In this document: piece by piece, positions 1-6,663 of the stretch
Position numbering within the stretch: position 1 is the first letter of the stretch
How the letters are laid out: every line of letters starts with the position of its first letter
Assembly: GCA_013138855.1 (NCBI GenBank)
Contig: WTBX01000326.1
Coordinates: forward strand, 1-7,391
Source of the DNA: Methylococcaceae bacterium
Lineage (GTDB): Bacteria > Pseudomonadota > Gammaproteobacteria > Methylococcales > Methylomonadaceae
DNA length: 7,391 bases
Direction of reading: 5' to 3'
Notes under the pieces: generated by a model
Told to the model about the DNA's origin: nothing
Seen by the model: only the letters and a program-made list of their open reading frames with translations
Databases searched by the model: none
Position numbers and translations under genes: made by a program

Positions 1-2711
1 AAAATATCTCCGCAAATAGCAATCTACTCAAAGACAGTCTATTGCTATTAAAAAATGCAAACTATAGTCAAACTGATAATGTTGAACAGCTTGAATTAAA
101 CCTAAAACGCTCCATTAGCTATTTACCGAACAGCGTTGCTAGCGGCGTAGATCTTATTGATATTTTGCAACGTTTATTGATGGAATCCCAATCTATCACC
201 GCAAACTTTAGAAGTTATCGTCTTTCATTGGTCTTTTTGCCTAAAGAAATACAACGCCTACAGCAAGAATTTCCTGAACAAAATACTTTAATATTAGAAC
301 TACGAAATTTACAGCAACAATTACAAGCATTAAGCGTTTCTGGTTCTGATGTTTTGCTGCAACAAAAGCCGTTAAAAGCTCAAATTAAAACACTGTCTAA
401 AGCTCACAAACAACGACATATAAAAGCATTATTAAAAAATGCTGCGACTATTTTGTCTTTCCATCAGCAACTTTCTAGCTTTGAGCAACAGGTCGAACAT
501 TTCAACCTTCCGCATAAAAGCCAGTCATTATTAAATGACTATAACAAAGCCTTTCTTAAACAAATTTATAGAGCTAATTGGCTTAAGCAATGGTTTTCGC
601 TTGTTGTTTTTGGCGTATTAATAGGTACGGCTGTCAGTTTGTTCTATTTACTTAATCGTGTTTATTTTTTAGAAAATAACAGTCAAAAATTACAGCAAAT
701 TGCAGATTACGCACCTGTGATGCTGTGGATGTCGGATGCTGCTGGAAATTTAATTTTTACCAATGATTATTGGGAAAAAACCTTTAGTTTTTATAATCAC
801 CGTAATATTTATTCCACCGAATATTTGGAAGGCATCCATCCTGATGATCGAATTATGGTGCTGGCCTTTTACCAAAATCAAGTAAATAATCTTGAGGCTT
901 CTGGCATACAGTTTAGGGTTAAAAACAAAGAGGGCGATTATATTTATTTACATGAAAGCCTCGTGACTCACTTTTCTGAACATGGCGAGCATTTAGGGTT
1001 TATTTGTTCAATTGTTGATGTTTCACATCAGAAAAAATTAGAAGAAGATGTTCATCTTGCCGCCTGTGTTTTTGAAAATAGTATTGAGGGAATTTGTTTA
1101 ACGAATGCACAAAATGAAATTTTACAAGTTAACCGTGCCTTTGAAAAACTAACAGGGTATAGCCGCAAAGAAGTGATTGGTACAAAACCCGACTTGATGC
1201 GTACAGGCTTGCAAACCGCTGAATTTTATACAAAGATGTGGAATGAGATTAATAATACGGGTATTTGGCAAGGCGAGATCTCTAGTCGCCGTAAAAATGG
1301 AGATGTATTCCCTGAATGGTTAACCATGATGACGGTTGAAAATGATAGCGGCGAATTAAGTCATCATATCGCCGTTTTCAGAGATTTAACCGAGCAGAAA
1401 AAAGCCGAAGAAGATATTAAATTTTTGGCTAATTACGACAGTATTACCAAATTATCGAACCGCAAAATGTTTAATAACATTGTTGCCCACGCCTTAAATC
1501 AGGCGCGACGCAATCAAATGTGTGTGGCGATGTTGTTTTTAAGTTTAAGTCGTTTTAAAGCTGTCAATGATACTTTAGGGCATGAGGCAGGTAATCAGTT
1601 ATTAGCTCTGGTTGCAGAAGACCTAAAAAACTGTGCGCGAGATGTTGATACGGTGGCGCGAGTTGGCGGTGATGAATTTGCAATTTTAATGGATGGAATT
1701 GCTAAAAAAGATGTCTATAGTCAATGCACGGATGTTATTGAAGCAATTCTTCAACGTTTAAACAGTGCTTATATTATTGATGATAAAAAAGTTTTTATCG
1801 GGGTGGCGATAGGTATTTCTGTTTTTCCTGATGATGCTGATTCAGTAGAACTATTAATTAAACATGCTGATATGGCAATGCATTATACAAAAAGCAAACA
1901 GCATGATGATTTTGCTTTTTATTCTAAAAACTTAAATACCCGCGTACAAAAACGTTTACATATAGAACAAGAGTTACGAGAAGCTCTGGCAAAAGAGCAG
2001 TTGTTTTTACATTATCAGCCCCAATATAATTTAGAAACGCAACAAATTGAGGGCTTTGAGGCCTTGATACGTTGGCAGCATCCTGAGCTAGGCTTTATTC
2101 CGCCCGATGATTTTATTGGTATCGCAGAAGAGGCGGGCTTAATTATCGAAATAGGAAAGTGGGTGTTAGAAACCGCTTGTAAGCAGTTAGTCATCTGGCA
2201 ACAACAAACAGGCTTCCCATTCCGCATGGCGGTTAATGTCTCCTTAAAACAATTGGAGCGCGAAGGGTTTGTGGAGCATGTTCAATATGTTTTAGCCAAA
2301 ATGGAATTGCCTGCGGTGATGCTAGAAGTTGAAGTGACTGAAAGTATGTTTTTAGATGAAGACTCCTATTCATTAAAACTACTGCATCGTCTACATGAGT
2401 TAGGCGTACAAATTTCTATGGATGATTTCGGAACAGGCTATTCAAATATGGCGTATTTGAAAAAACTCCCCATCAACCGTATAAAAATAGACCGCTGTTT
2501 TGTCTCTGACATTCCCGCCGATAAAGATGATATGGCCATTGTTTGCGCCATCATCGACATTGCTCGCCACTTTGGAATTAAAGTGATTGCAGAAGGCATA
2601 GAAGAACAGCAGCAAGGTGAATATTTATTATCTCAAGGCTGTGATGAAGGGCAGGGTTATTTTTTCAGCCGGCCACTACCCGCCGCTGAGATTACAAAAT
2701 TACTTATTTAG
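1..2711 (+). CDS. Membrane-bound sensory c-di-GMP phosphodiesterase, DAHL-like/PAS/PAS/GGDEF/EAL, 5'-partial
   Basis: The reading frame is open from base 3, so the true start lies upstream; the TTG at 42 is only the first possible start codon in view. Residues below count from that TTG. Residues 1-180 are helical and Gln/Leu-rich and resemble a periplasmic DAHL-type sensor. Residues 184-206 form a membrane helix. Two PAS domains follow (about 216-328 and 336-452), then GGDEF (about 460-628) and EAL (about 640-889). The EAL site looks complete: E673 of EAL, N732, E764 and E767, D794-D795 of DDFGTG, K815, E851 and Q871. By family knowledge this supports hydrolysis of c-di-GMP. In GGDEF, the G542-F546 motif and an RxxD inhibitory site (R533, D536) remain, but the metal-binding Asp is Ser501 and a guanine-contacting Asp is Asn518, so synthesis is probably lost. 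I infer a sensor-controlled phosphodiesterase in the inner membrane. Its ligand is unknown. Confidence 0.93.
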   Translation, partial: NISANSNLLKDSLLLLKNANYSQTDNVEQLELNLKRSISYLPNSVASGVDLIDILQRLLMESQSITANFRSYRLSLVFLPKEIQRLQQEFPEQNTLILELRNLQQQLQALSVSGSDVLLQQKPLKAQIKTLSKAHKQRHIKALLKNAATILSFHQQLSSFEQQVEHFNLPHKSQSLLNDYNKAFLKQIYRANWLKQWFSLVVFGVLIGTAVSLFYLLNRVYFLENNSQKLQQIADYAPVMLWMSDAAGNLIFTNDYWEKTFSFYNHRNIYSTEYLEGIHPDDRIMVLAFYQNQVNNLEASGIQFRVKNKEGDYIYLHESLVTHFSEHGEHLGFICSIVDVSHQKKLEEDVHLAACVFENSIEGICLTNAQNEILQVNRAFEKLTGYSRKEVIGTKPDLMRTGLQTAEFYTKMWNEINNTGIWQGEISSRRKNGDVFPEWLTMMTVENDSGELSHHIAVFRDLTEQKKAEEDIKFLANYDSITKLSNRKMFNNIVAHALNQARRNQMCVAMLFLSLSRFKAVNDTLGHEAGNQLLALVAEDLKNCARDVDTVARVGGDEFAILMDGIAKKDVYSQCTDVIEAILQRLNSAYIIDDKKVFIGVAIGISVFPDDADSVELLIKHADMAMHYTKSKQHDDFAFYSKNLNTRVQKRLHIEQELREALAKEQLFLHYQPQYNLETQQIEGFEALIRWQHPELGFIPPDDFIGIAEEAGLIIEIGKWVLETACKQLVIWQQQTGFPFRMAVNVSLKQLEREGFVEHVQYVLAKMELPAVMLEVEVTESMFLDEDSYSLKLLHRLHELGVQISMDDFGTGYSNMAYLKKLPINRIKIDRCFVSDIPADKDDMAIVCAIIDIARHFGIKVIAEGIEEQQQGEYLLSQGCDEGQGYFFSRPLPAAEITKLLI

Positions 2712-2730
2712 TCGATTTCACGTTATAATT
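2698..2730 (+). promoter_or_regulatory. Candidate promoter for the miaB cluster
   Basis: A perfect TATAAT lies at 2724-2729, just after the end of the GGDEF/EAL gene and about 94 bases before the miaB start. No convincing -35 box sits 16-18 bases upstream, where the sequence is the coding end of the previous gene and matches TTGACA poorly. It is plausible as the start of the miaB operon transcript because the gap to the upstream gene is long compared with the spacings inside the cluster. This is an inference from one hexamer only. Confidence 0.35.
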
Positions 2731-2732
2731 GC

Positions 2733-2746
2733 CCATTTTTAAATGG
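2733..2746 (+). repeat. Short AT-rich palindrome after the GGDEF/EAL gene
   Basis: CCATTT (2733-2738) and AAATGG (2741-2746) form a perfect 6-base inverted repeat around TT, followed by TTTT. The stem is short, AT-rich and tightly looped, so it would be a weak terminator at best. It lies just downstream of the TATAAT at 2724, so it would fall at or near the start of any transcript from that promoter. Function is undetermined. Confidence 0.25.
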
Positions 2747-2822
2747 TTTTAACTTGCCAAATAAGCACTTAACTCTAAACCTTTGAGTAAATGTAAAGCA
2801 ATGCTTAAACCTTAATGAATAT

Positions 2823-4178
2823 ATGACTCAAAAACTTTATATACAAACTAACGGCTGTCAGATGAATGAGTACGACTCTGATAAAATGCGGGACGTTCTC
2901 CAAGCTTCTCATAATATGGAAGTCACTGCCACGCCTGAAGAAGCGGATGTTTTACTCCTCAACACTTGTTCAATACGCGAAAAAGCACAGGAAAAAGTAT
3001 TTTCTGCCATCGGTCGCTGGCGTAAACTTAAAGAAAAAAATCCTGATTTAATTATTGGTGTCGGCGGTTGTGTTGCCTCTCAAGAAGGGGCAGCGATTCA
3101 AAAACGCGCACCTTATGTCGATATAGTTTTTGGCCCTCAAACCTTGCATCGTCTCCCTGAGCTATTAAATAAAGCACGTAGTAGTCATGAAAAAGTGGTC
3201 GATATATCTTTCCCTGAAATTGAAAAATTCGATTCCTTACCTGAACCTAGAGCCGAGGGCGTAAAAGCTTTTGTATCGGTGATGGAAGGCTGTAGTAAAT
3301 ATTGTACGTTTTGCGTCGTTCCTTATACACGCGGTGAAGAAATCAGTCGCCCTTTAAATGATGTTTTAGCCGAATTAACCACGCTTGCGGAACAAGGGGT
3401 TAAGGAAGTCAATCTATTAGGTCAAAATGTAAATGCTTATCGCGGCGAGATGGATGATGGAGACATTGCTAATTTTTCTCTATTGCTCCACTATGTTGCA
3501 GCGATTGAAGGCATAGAACGCATTCGTTTTACCACTTCTCACCCTGTCGAATTTACCGATGATTTAATTGAAGCCTTTGCTGAAATTCCACAATTAGTCA
3601 ATCATTTACATCTTCCTGTTCAAAGTGGCAGTAACAGTATTTTAACAAGGATGAAACGCGGCCATAACCGTGATGAATATCTTGCTACGATGGCTAAAAT
3701 GAAGGCAATACGCCCTAATATCAGTCTATCATCTGATTTTATTATCGGCTTTCCGGGTGAAACGGATGAAGAGTTTGAAGATACGATGAACTTGATTGAA
3801 GAAGTCGGCTTTGATTTTTCTTACAGCTTTATTTATAGCCCAAGACCGGGAACTCCTGCCGCAGAATTTGTGGATGATGTTCCAATGGATGTTAAAAAAC
3901 TCCGCTTAAAACGTCTGCAAAATCGTCTGAATGAAATGACACTGGCAATATCAGAGTCTATGGTCAATACCGTTCAACCTGTACTGATTGAAGGCGTGTC
4001 TAAAAAGAACCCTTTGCAAGTGACAGGACGCACCGAAAACAACCGTGTGGTTAATTTTGTTGCGCATCCGCGTCTACAAGGACAATTTGTTGACGTATTA
4101 ATTACCGAAGCTTTACCAAACTCCTTACGCGGGCGTTTAGTGGAGTCCTCATTAGATAAAATCAAAACTGCGAGCTAA
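2823..4178 (+). CDS. miaB: tRNA-2-methylthio-N6-dimethylallyladenosine(37) synthase MiaB
   Basis: MiaB is a radical-SAM methylthiotransferase that converts i6A to ms2i6A at position 37 of tRNAs reading UNN codons, which stabilises codon-anticodon pairing. The 451-residue protein matches E. coli MiaB almost end to end as I recall it. The N-terminal UPF0004 domain carries the three cluster-binding cysteines C12, C49 and C83. The radical-SAM domain has the CxxxCxxC triad C157, C161, C164. A C-terminal TRAM RNA-binding domain covers about 378-441 and contains the conserved GRTENN stretch (402-407). It ends about 20 residues earlier than the E. coli protein, which leaves all domains intact. The ATG at 2823 is fixed by the conserved N-terminus (MTQKLYIQTNGCQMNEYD), although no good Shine-Dalgarno sequence precedes it. 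It is the first gene of the miaB-ybeZ-ybeY-corC cluster and ends 2 nt before the next start. Confidence 0.97.
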   Translation: MTQKLYIQTNGCQMNEYDSDKMRDVLQASHNMEVTATPEEADVLLLNTCSIREKAQEKVFSAIGRWRKLKEKNPDLIIGVGGCVASQEGAAIQKRAPYVDIVFGPQTLHRLPELLNKARSSHEKVVDISFPEIEKFDSLPEPRAEGVKAFVSVMEGCSKYCTFCVVPYTRGEEISRPLNDVLAELTTLAEQGVKEVNLLGQNVNAYRGEMDDGDIANFSLLLHYVAAIEGIERIRFTTSHPVEFTDDLIEAFAEIPQLVNHLHLPVQSGSNSILTRMKRGHNRDEYLATMAKMKAIRPNISLSSDFIIGFPGETDEEFEDTMNLIEEVGFDFSYSFIYSPRPGTPAAEFVDDVPMDVKKLRLKRLQNRLNEMTLAISESMVNTVQPVLIEGVSKKNPLQVTGRTENNRVVNFVAHPRLQGQFVDVLITEALPNSLRGRLVESSLDKIKTAS

Positions 4179-4180
4179 CC

Positions 4181-5155
4181 GTGAGTAACGCTAACTTTTC
4201 ACATGAATTATTTTTAGAGCCTGCCGATAATGAGCGTCTCTCCAATTTTTGCGGTGAATTTGATTGTCATCTTAGACAAATAGAACAACGCTTATCGGTA
4301 GAAATCGCTAATCGTGGCAATCAATTTCAAATCACGGGATTTGATCCCGCAGTTAGGGCTGCTACAGCGGTCATTGAGCAATTATTTGCGGCAACCACAG
4401 AAGAAGAAATCACCCCTCAACGCGTACACTTAGCGATGCAAGATTCAACTATCGACCAGCTTTTAGAAGCCCCGCCGATACCACATCAGGCGACAATTGC
4501 TATCAAAACCAAGCGCGGCACTATAAAAGGGCGTGGGAAAAATCAGCAAGACTATTTACAAAAAATTCTCAAACATGATATTAATTTTGGAGTAGGGCCT
4601 GCGGGAACAGGTAAAACCTATCTCGCGGTGGCTTGTGCAGTAGAGGCTTTGCAAACCGAACAAGTCAGGCGTATTATTTTAGTACGTCCAGCGGTAGAGG
4701 CGGGTGAAAAACTGGGATTTTTACCCGGTGATATGGCGCAAAAAGTTGACCCTTATTTGCGTCCTTTGTACGATGCCTTATATGAAATGTTAGGTTTTGA
4801 ACGTGTAGAAAAAATGATCGAAAAAAATGTTATTGAAGTCGCACCCTTAGCATTTATGCGTGGACGAACCTTAAATGATTCTTTTATCATTTTAGACGAA
4901 GCCCAAAATACCACTACCGAACAAATTAAAATGTTTTTAACGCGGGTTGGTTTTGGTTCGACAGCCGTCATCACGGGTGATATTACCCAAATAGATTTAC
5001 CCAATGAAAAAATGTCAGGCTTAAAACATGTTTTAAATGTTTTAGACAAAGTAGAAGGGGTTAGCTTTACCTTTTTCACGGTTCGGGATGTGGTCAGACA
5101 CCCCTTAGTGCAACGCATTGTTGCCGCTTATGAAGCTTACGAAAAACAACACTAA
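4181..5155 (+). CDS. ybeZ: PhoH-like P-loop ATPase YbeZ
   Basis: This is a cytoplasmic PhoH-family NTPase of 324 residues, close to the usual family length but without the charged C-terminal tail of E. coli YbeZ. The N-terminal part (about 1-105) is the KH-like PhoH N-domain with the conserved LEPADN stretch at 12-17. The ATPase core has Walker A GPAGTGKT (139-146), the conserved RPAVEAGEKLGFLPGD block (169-184), Walker B FIILDE (235-240) and the TGDITQIDLP motif (265-274). The start is GTG, 2 nt after the miaB stop. No clear Shine-Dalgarno is visible, so translational coupling to miaB is likely. In characterised bacteria YbeZ works with YbeY, whose gene follows 12 nt downstream, and is linked to RNA processing and ribosome maturation. 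The precise activity is less settled than the fold. The older name phoH is also used for this family. Confidence 0.95.
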   Translation: MSNANFSHELFLEPADNERLSNFCGEFDCHLRQIEQRLSVEIANRGNQFQITGFDPAVRAATAVIEQLFAATTEEEITPQRVHLAMQDSTIDQLLEAPPIPHQATIAIKTKRGTIKGRGKNQQDYLQKILKHDINFGVGPAGTGKTYLAVACAVEALQTEQVRRIILVRPAVEAGEKLGFLPGDMAQKVDPYLRPLYDALYEMLGFERVEKMIEKNVIEVAPLAFMRGRTLNDSFIILDEAQNTTTEQIKMFLTRVGFGSTAVITGDITQIDLPNEKMSGLKHVLNVLDKVEGVSFTFFTVRDVVRHPLVQRIVAAYEAYEKQH

Positions 5156-5167
5156 TAATTATAACTG

Positions 5168-5632
5168 ATGAACCAGCTTGAAATTCAAGTCGCATCGGAC
5201 TCAAAAGCTCTGCCAGATAAATCACAATTTCAAAACTGGGTCGATACCGTTTTAATCGACCCTGATGAGAATACTGAAATTGTGATTCGCATTGTCGATG
5301 AAACCGAAAGCGCGTCACTTAATCAACAATACCGTCATAAAAATGGCGCGACCAATGTTTTAAGCTTCCCTTTTGAGGCTCCAGAACACATCAGCACATT
5401 CTTACTGGGTGATTTAGTCATCTGCGCCCCTGTTATCGAACAACAAGCCATCGACCAACAAAAACCTTTAGACCATCACTGGGCGCATATTGTCATCCAC
5501 GGTGTATTGCATTTATGCGGCTACGACCACCTAGATGAAACCGAAGCGGAAGAAATGGAAGCTAAAGAAATCGCCTTCTTAAAAAAACTCACTATCAGTA
5601 ATCCGTATCAGGAAAAAAACACTCATGAATGA
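5168..5632 (+). CDS. ybeY: Endoribonuclease / rRNA maturation factor YbeY
   Basis: YbeY is a single-domain zinc metalloprotein needed for 16S rRNA 3'-end maturation and for 70S ribosome quality control. The 154-residue product has the family's zinc signature HxxxHxxxxxH as H111, H115 and H121 in HGVLHLCGYDH. It also has the conserved block YRHKNGATNVLSFPFE (55-70), with R56 in the position of the functionally important Arg of the E. coli enzyme, and GDLVIC at 81-86. An in-frame stop at 5162-5164 lies just upstream, so the ATG at 5168 is the first ATG available; no strong Shine-Dalgarno is seen. It sits between the PhoH-like ATPase gene and corC, the standard ybeZYX order, and overlaps corC by 8 nt. 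Nothing looks damaged. Confidence 0.96.
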   Translation: MNQLEIQVASDSKALPDKSQFQNWVDTVLIDPDENTEIVIRIVDETESASLNQQYRHKNGATNVLSFPFEAPEHISTFLLGDLVICAPVIEQQAIDQQKPLDHHWAHIVIHGVLHLCGYDHLDETEAEEMEAKEIAFLKKLTISNPYQEKNTHE

Positions 5633-6488
5633 CGATAAACCTCCAAGTAGTAACAGCCCGCAAAAAAGTTGGATAAGTAAAATAGGTCAACTTTTAAGCG
5701 GGGAGGTTCAAGATCAGGGAGAACTCTTAGAAATTTTAAAAGATGCGCGTGAAAAACATCTTTTAGACTCTGAAGGTTTGTCGATGATGGAAGGGGTGTT
5801 ACAAGTTGCTGAAATGCGCGCACGCGATATTATGATTCCACGCATACAAATGGTCGTCGTGCCTAAAACGGCAGAATTAGAAACCATTTACCCTTTAATC
5901 GTTGAGTCCTCTCATTCGCGTTTTCCCGTGATAGAAGATGACCGCAGCGAAGTGGTCGGCATTTTAATGGCGAAAGATTTACTCGCCCATATTCTCAACA
6001 ATAAAAATCTCACTGTTGAAGATATTATGCGTCCGTCCTACATTGTCCCAGAAAGTAAACGCCTTAATGTTTTGCTCAGAGAATTTCGCACCGAGCGTAA
6101 TCACATGGCAATCGTTGTTGATGAATATGGTATGGCGGCGGGTTTAGTGACGATTGAAGACGTATTAGAACAAATTGTGGGTGAAATAGAAGACGAACAT
6201 GATGTTGAAGATAATGAAGATTATATTCTGCAACGTAATAAACGTGAATATGTTTTAAAAGGGCTAACGCCAATAGATGACTTTAACCAATATTTTTCTG
6301 CTGATTTGCATGATGATGAGTTTGATACCATTAGTGGATTTATTGTCCATAAACTAGAAAGACTCCCTAAAAAAGGTGAAAAACTAGAGGTGGGGAGGTT
6401 TCGTTTTGAGGTTTTGCGGGCTGATAGTAGGCGTTTGCATCTAATCAAATTAAAATTAAAAAAGCCTAAAGAAAAAGAGGCTAACTAA
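5625..6488 (+). CDS. ybeX: CorC/YbeX, soluble CBS-pair protein
   Basis: The 287-residue product is collinear with E. coli YbeX/CorC. It has an N-terminal leader region (1-65), two CBS domains (about 67-190) with the conserved RDIMIPR (67-73), SHSRFPVIE (96-104), VPESKR (141-146), MAIVVDEYG (161-169) and GLVTIEDVLEQIVGEI (173-188), and a C-terminal CorC_HlyC domain (about 205-280) ending in the ADSRRLHLIK stretch. There is no membrane domain, which separates it from the DUF21-containing CorB/HlyC-type relatives. CBS pairs usually bind adenine nucleotides. The name reflects reported roles in Mg2+/Co2+ efflux, and genetic work in E. coli also ties YbeX to ribosome metabolism; neither is proven here. 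Its ATG lies inside the end of ybeY, with a possible AGGA 11 nt upstream at 5610-5613. It ends the cluster, since the usual following gene lnt is absent. Confidence 0.95.
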   Translation: MNDDKPPSSNSPQKSWISKIGQLLSGEVQDQGELLEILKDAREKHLLDSEGLSMMEGVLQVAEMRARDIMIPRIQMVVVPKTAELETIYPLIVESSHSRFPVIEDDRSEVVGILMAKDLLAHILNNKNLTVEDIMRPSYIVPESKRLNVLLREFRTERNHMAIVVDEYGMAAGLVTIEDVLEQIVGEIEDEHDVEDNEDYILQRNKREYVLKGLTPIDDFNQYFSADLHDDEFDTISGFIVHKLERLPKKGEKLEVGRFRFEVLRADSRRLHLIKLKLKKPKEKEAN

Positions 6489-6510
6489 GGCTTTAACTAT
6501 TGAGCTAATC

Positions 6511-6523
6511 ACGTATGATACGT
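6511..6523. repeat. Short perfect inverted repeat after corC
   Basis: ACGTA (6511-6515), TGA, TACGT (6519-6523) is a perfect 5-base inverted repeat 22 bases after the corC stop. It runs directly into the A-tract that begins the next hairpin. It could be the base of a larger structured 3' end, or a small operator. It is too short to say more. Confidence 0.25.
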
Positions 6524-6553
6524 AAAAGTGAGACAGCTTATTTTTTCACTTTT
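6524..6553 (+). terminator. Possible terminator hairpin after the miaB-corC cluster
   Basis: AAAAGTGA (6524-6531) and TCACTTTT (6546-6553) are perfect 8-base inverted arms around a 14-base loop that includes a T6 run. The A-tract/T-tract arms around a GTGA/TCAC core resemble a weak, possibly bidirectional, intrinsic terminator placed 36 bases after the corC stop. The stem is AT-rich and the loop is large. Its right arm is also shared with a competing hairpin, so the call is tentative. Confidence 0.35.
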
Positions 6554-6613
6554 GTAAATCGAAGTAAATTTTACAAAACTCTTTTACTCCCGACAGGAAA
6601 CAGGTTTACAAAA
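6550..6613. repeat. Three copies of a TTTACAAAA / TTTTGTAAA 9-mer
   Basis: The 9-mer is present inverted at 6550-6558 (TTTTGTAAA) and direct at 6570-6578 and 6605-6613 (TTTACAAAA). The first two copies form a 9-base inverted repeat around an 11-base spacer, and the third covers the predicted -35 box of the EF-hand gene. A partial copy, TTGTAAAT, recurs after that gene at 7215-7222. Spacing of about 20 bases between the centres of the first two copies (near two helical turns) would suit a protein-binding operator. The regulator is unknown, and AT-rich chance repetition is not excluded. Confidence 0.4.
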
Positions 6614-6634
6614 GCCCTCTTGCTCGAATATGAT
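6605..6634 (+). promoter_or_regulatory. Sigma70-type promoter of the EF-hand gene
   Basis: TTTACA (6605-6610, one mismatch to TTGACA) and TATGAT (6629-6634, one mismatch to TATAAT) are separated by 18 bases. Transcription would start near 6641, leaving a leader of about 23 bases with a good Shine-Dalgarno AAGGA at 6652-6656. The -35 box is part of one of the repeated 9-mers, so a protein bound there would compete with RNA polymerase. Confidence 0.5.
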
Positions 6635-6663
6635 GAAATTCTTTAACCAAAAAGGAATAGAAA

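Noticed and set aside
2015..2227. 70-codon open frame on the - strand rich in Cys and Ser
   Set aside because: Antisense shadow of the EAL domain, including the EAL motif region; no start signal and no family resemblance.
2795..2806. AAGC-AAT-GCTT inverted repeat upstream of miaB
   Set aside because: Only four base pairs with a 3-base loop, and not extended by the flanks; too weak to call as a structure.
2815..2826. Mini-ORF ATG-AAT-ATA-TGA whose stop overlaps the miaB ATG
   Set aside because: Three codons with no Shine-Dalgarno site; in AT-rich DNA this arises easily by chance. It is not evidence of a leader peptide.
4753..5118. 121-codon open frame on the - strand
   Set aside because: It lies wholly antisense to the conserved core of the PhoH-like ATPase gene, and its product looks like a low-complexity Ser/Thr/Lys antisense translation.
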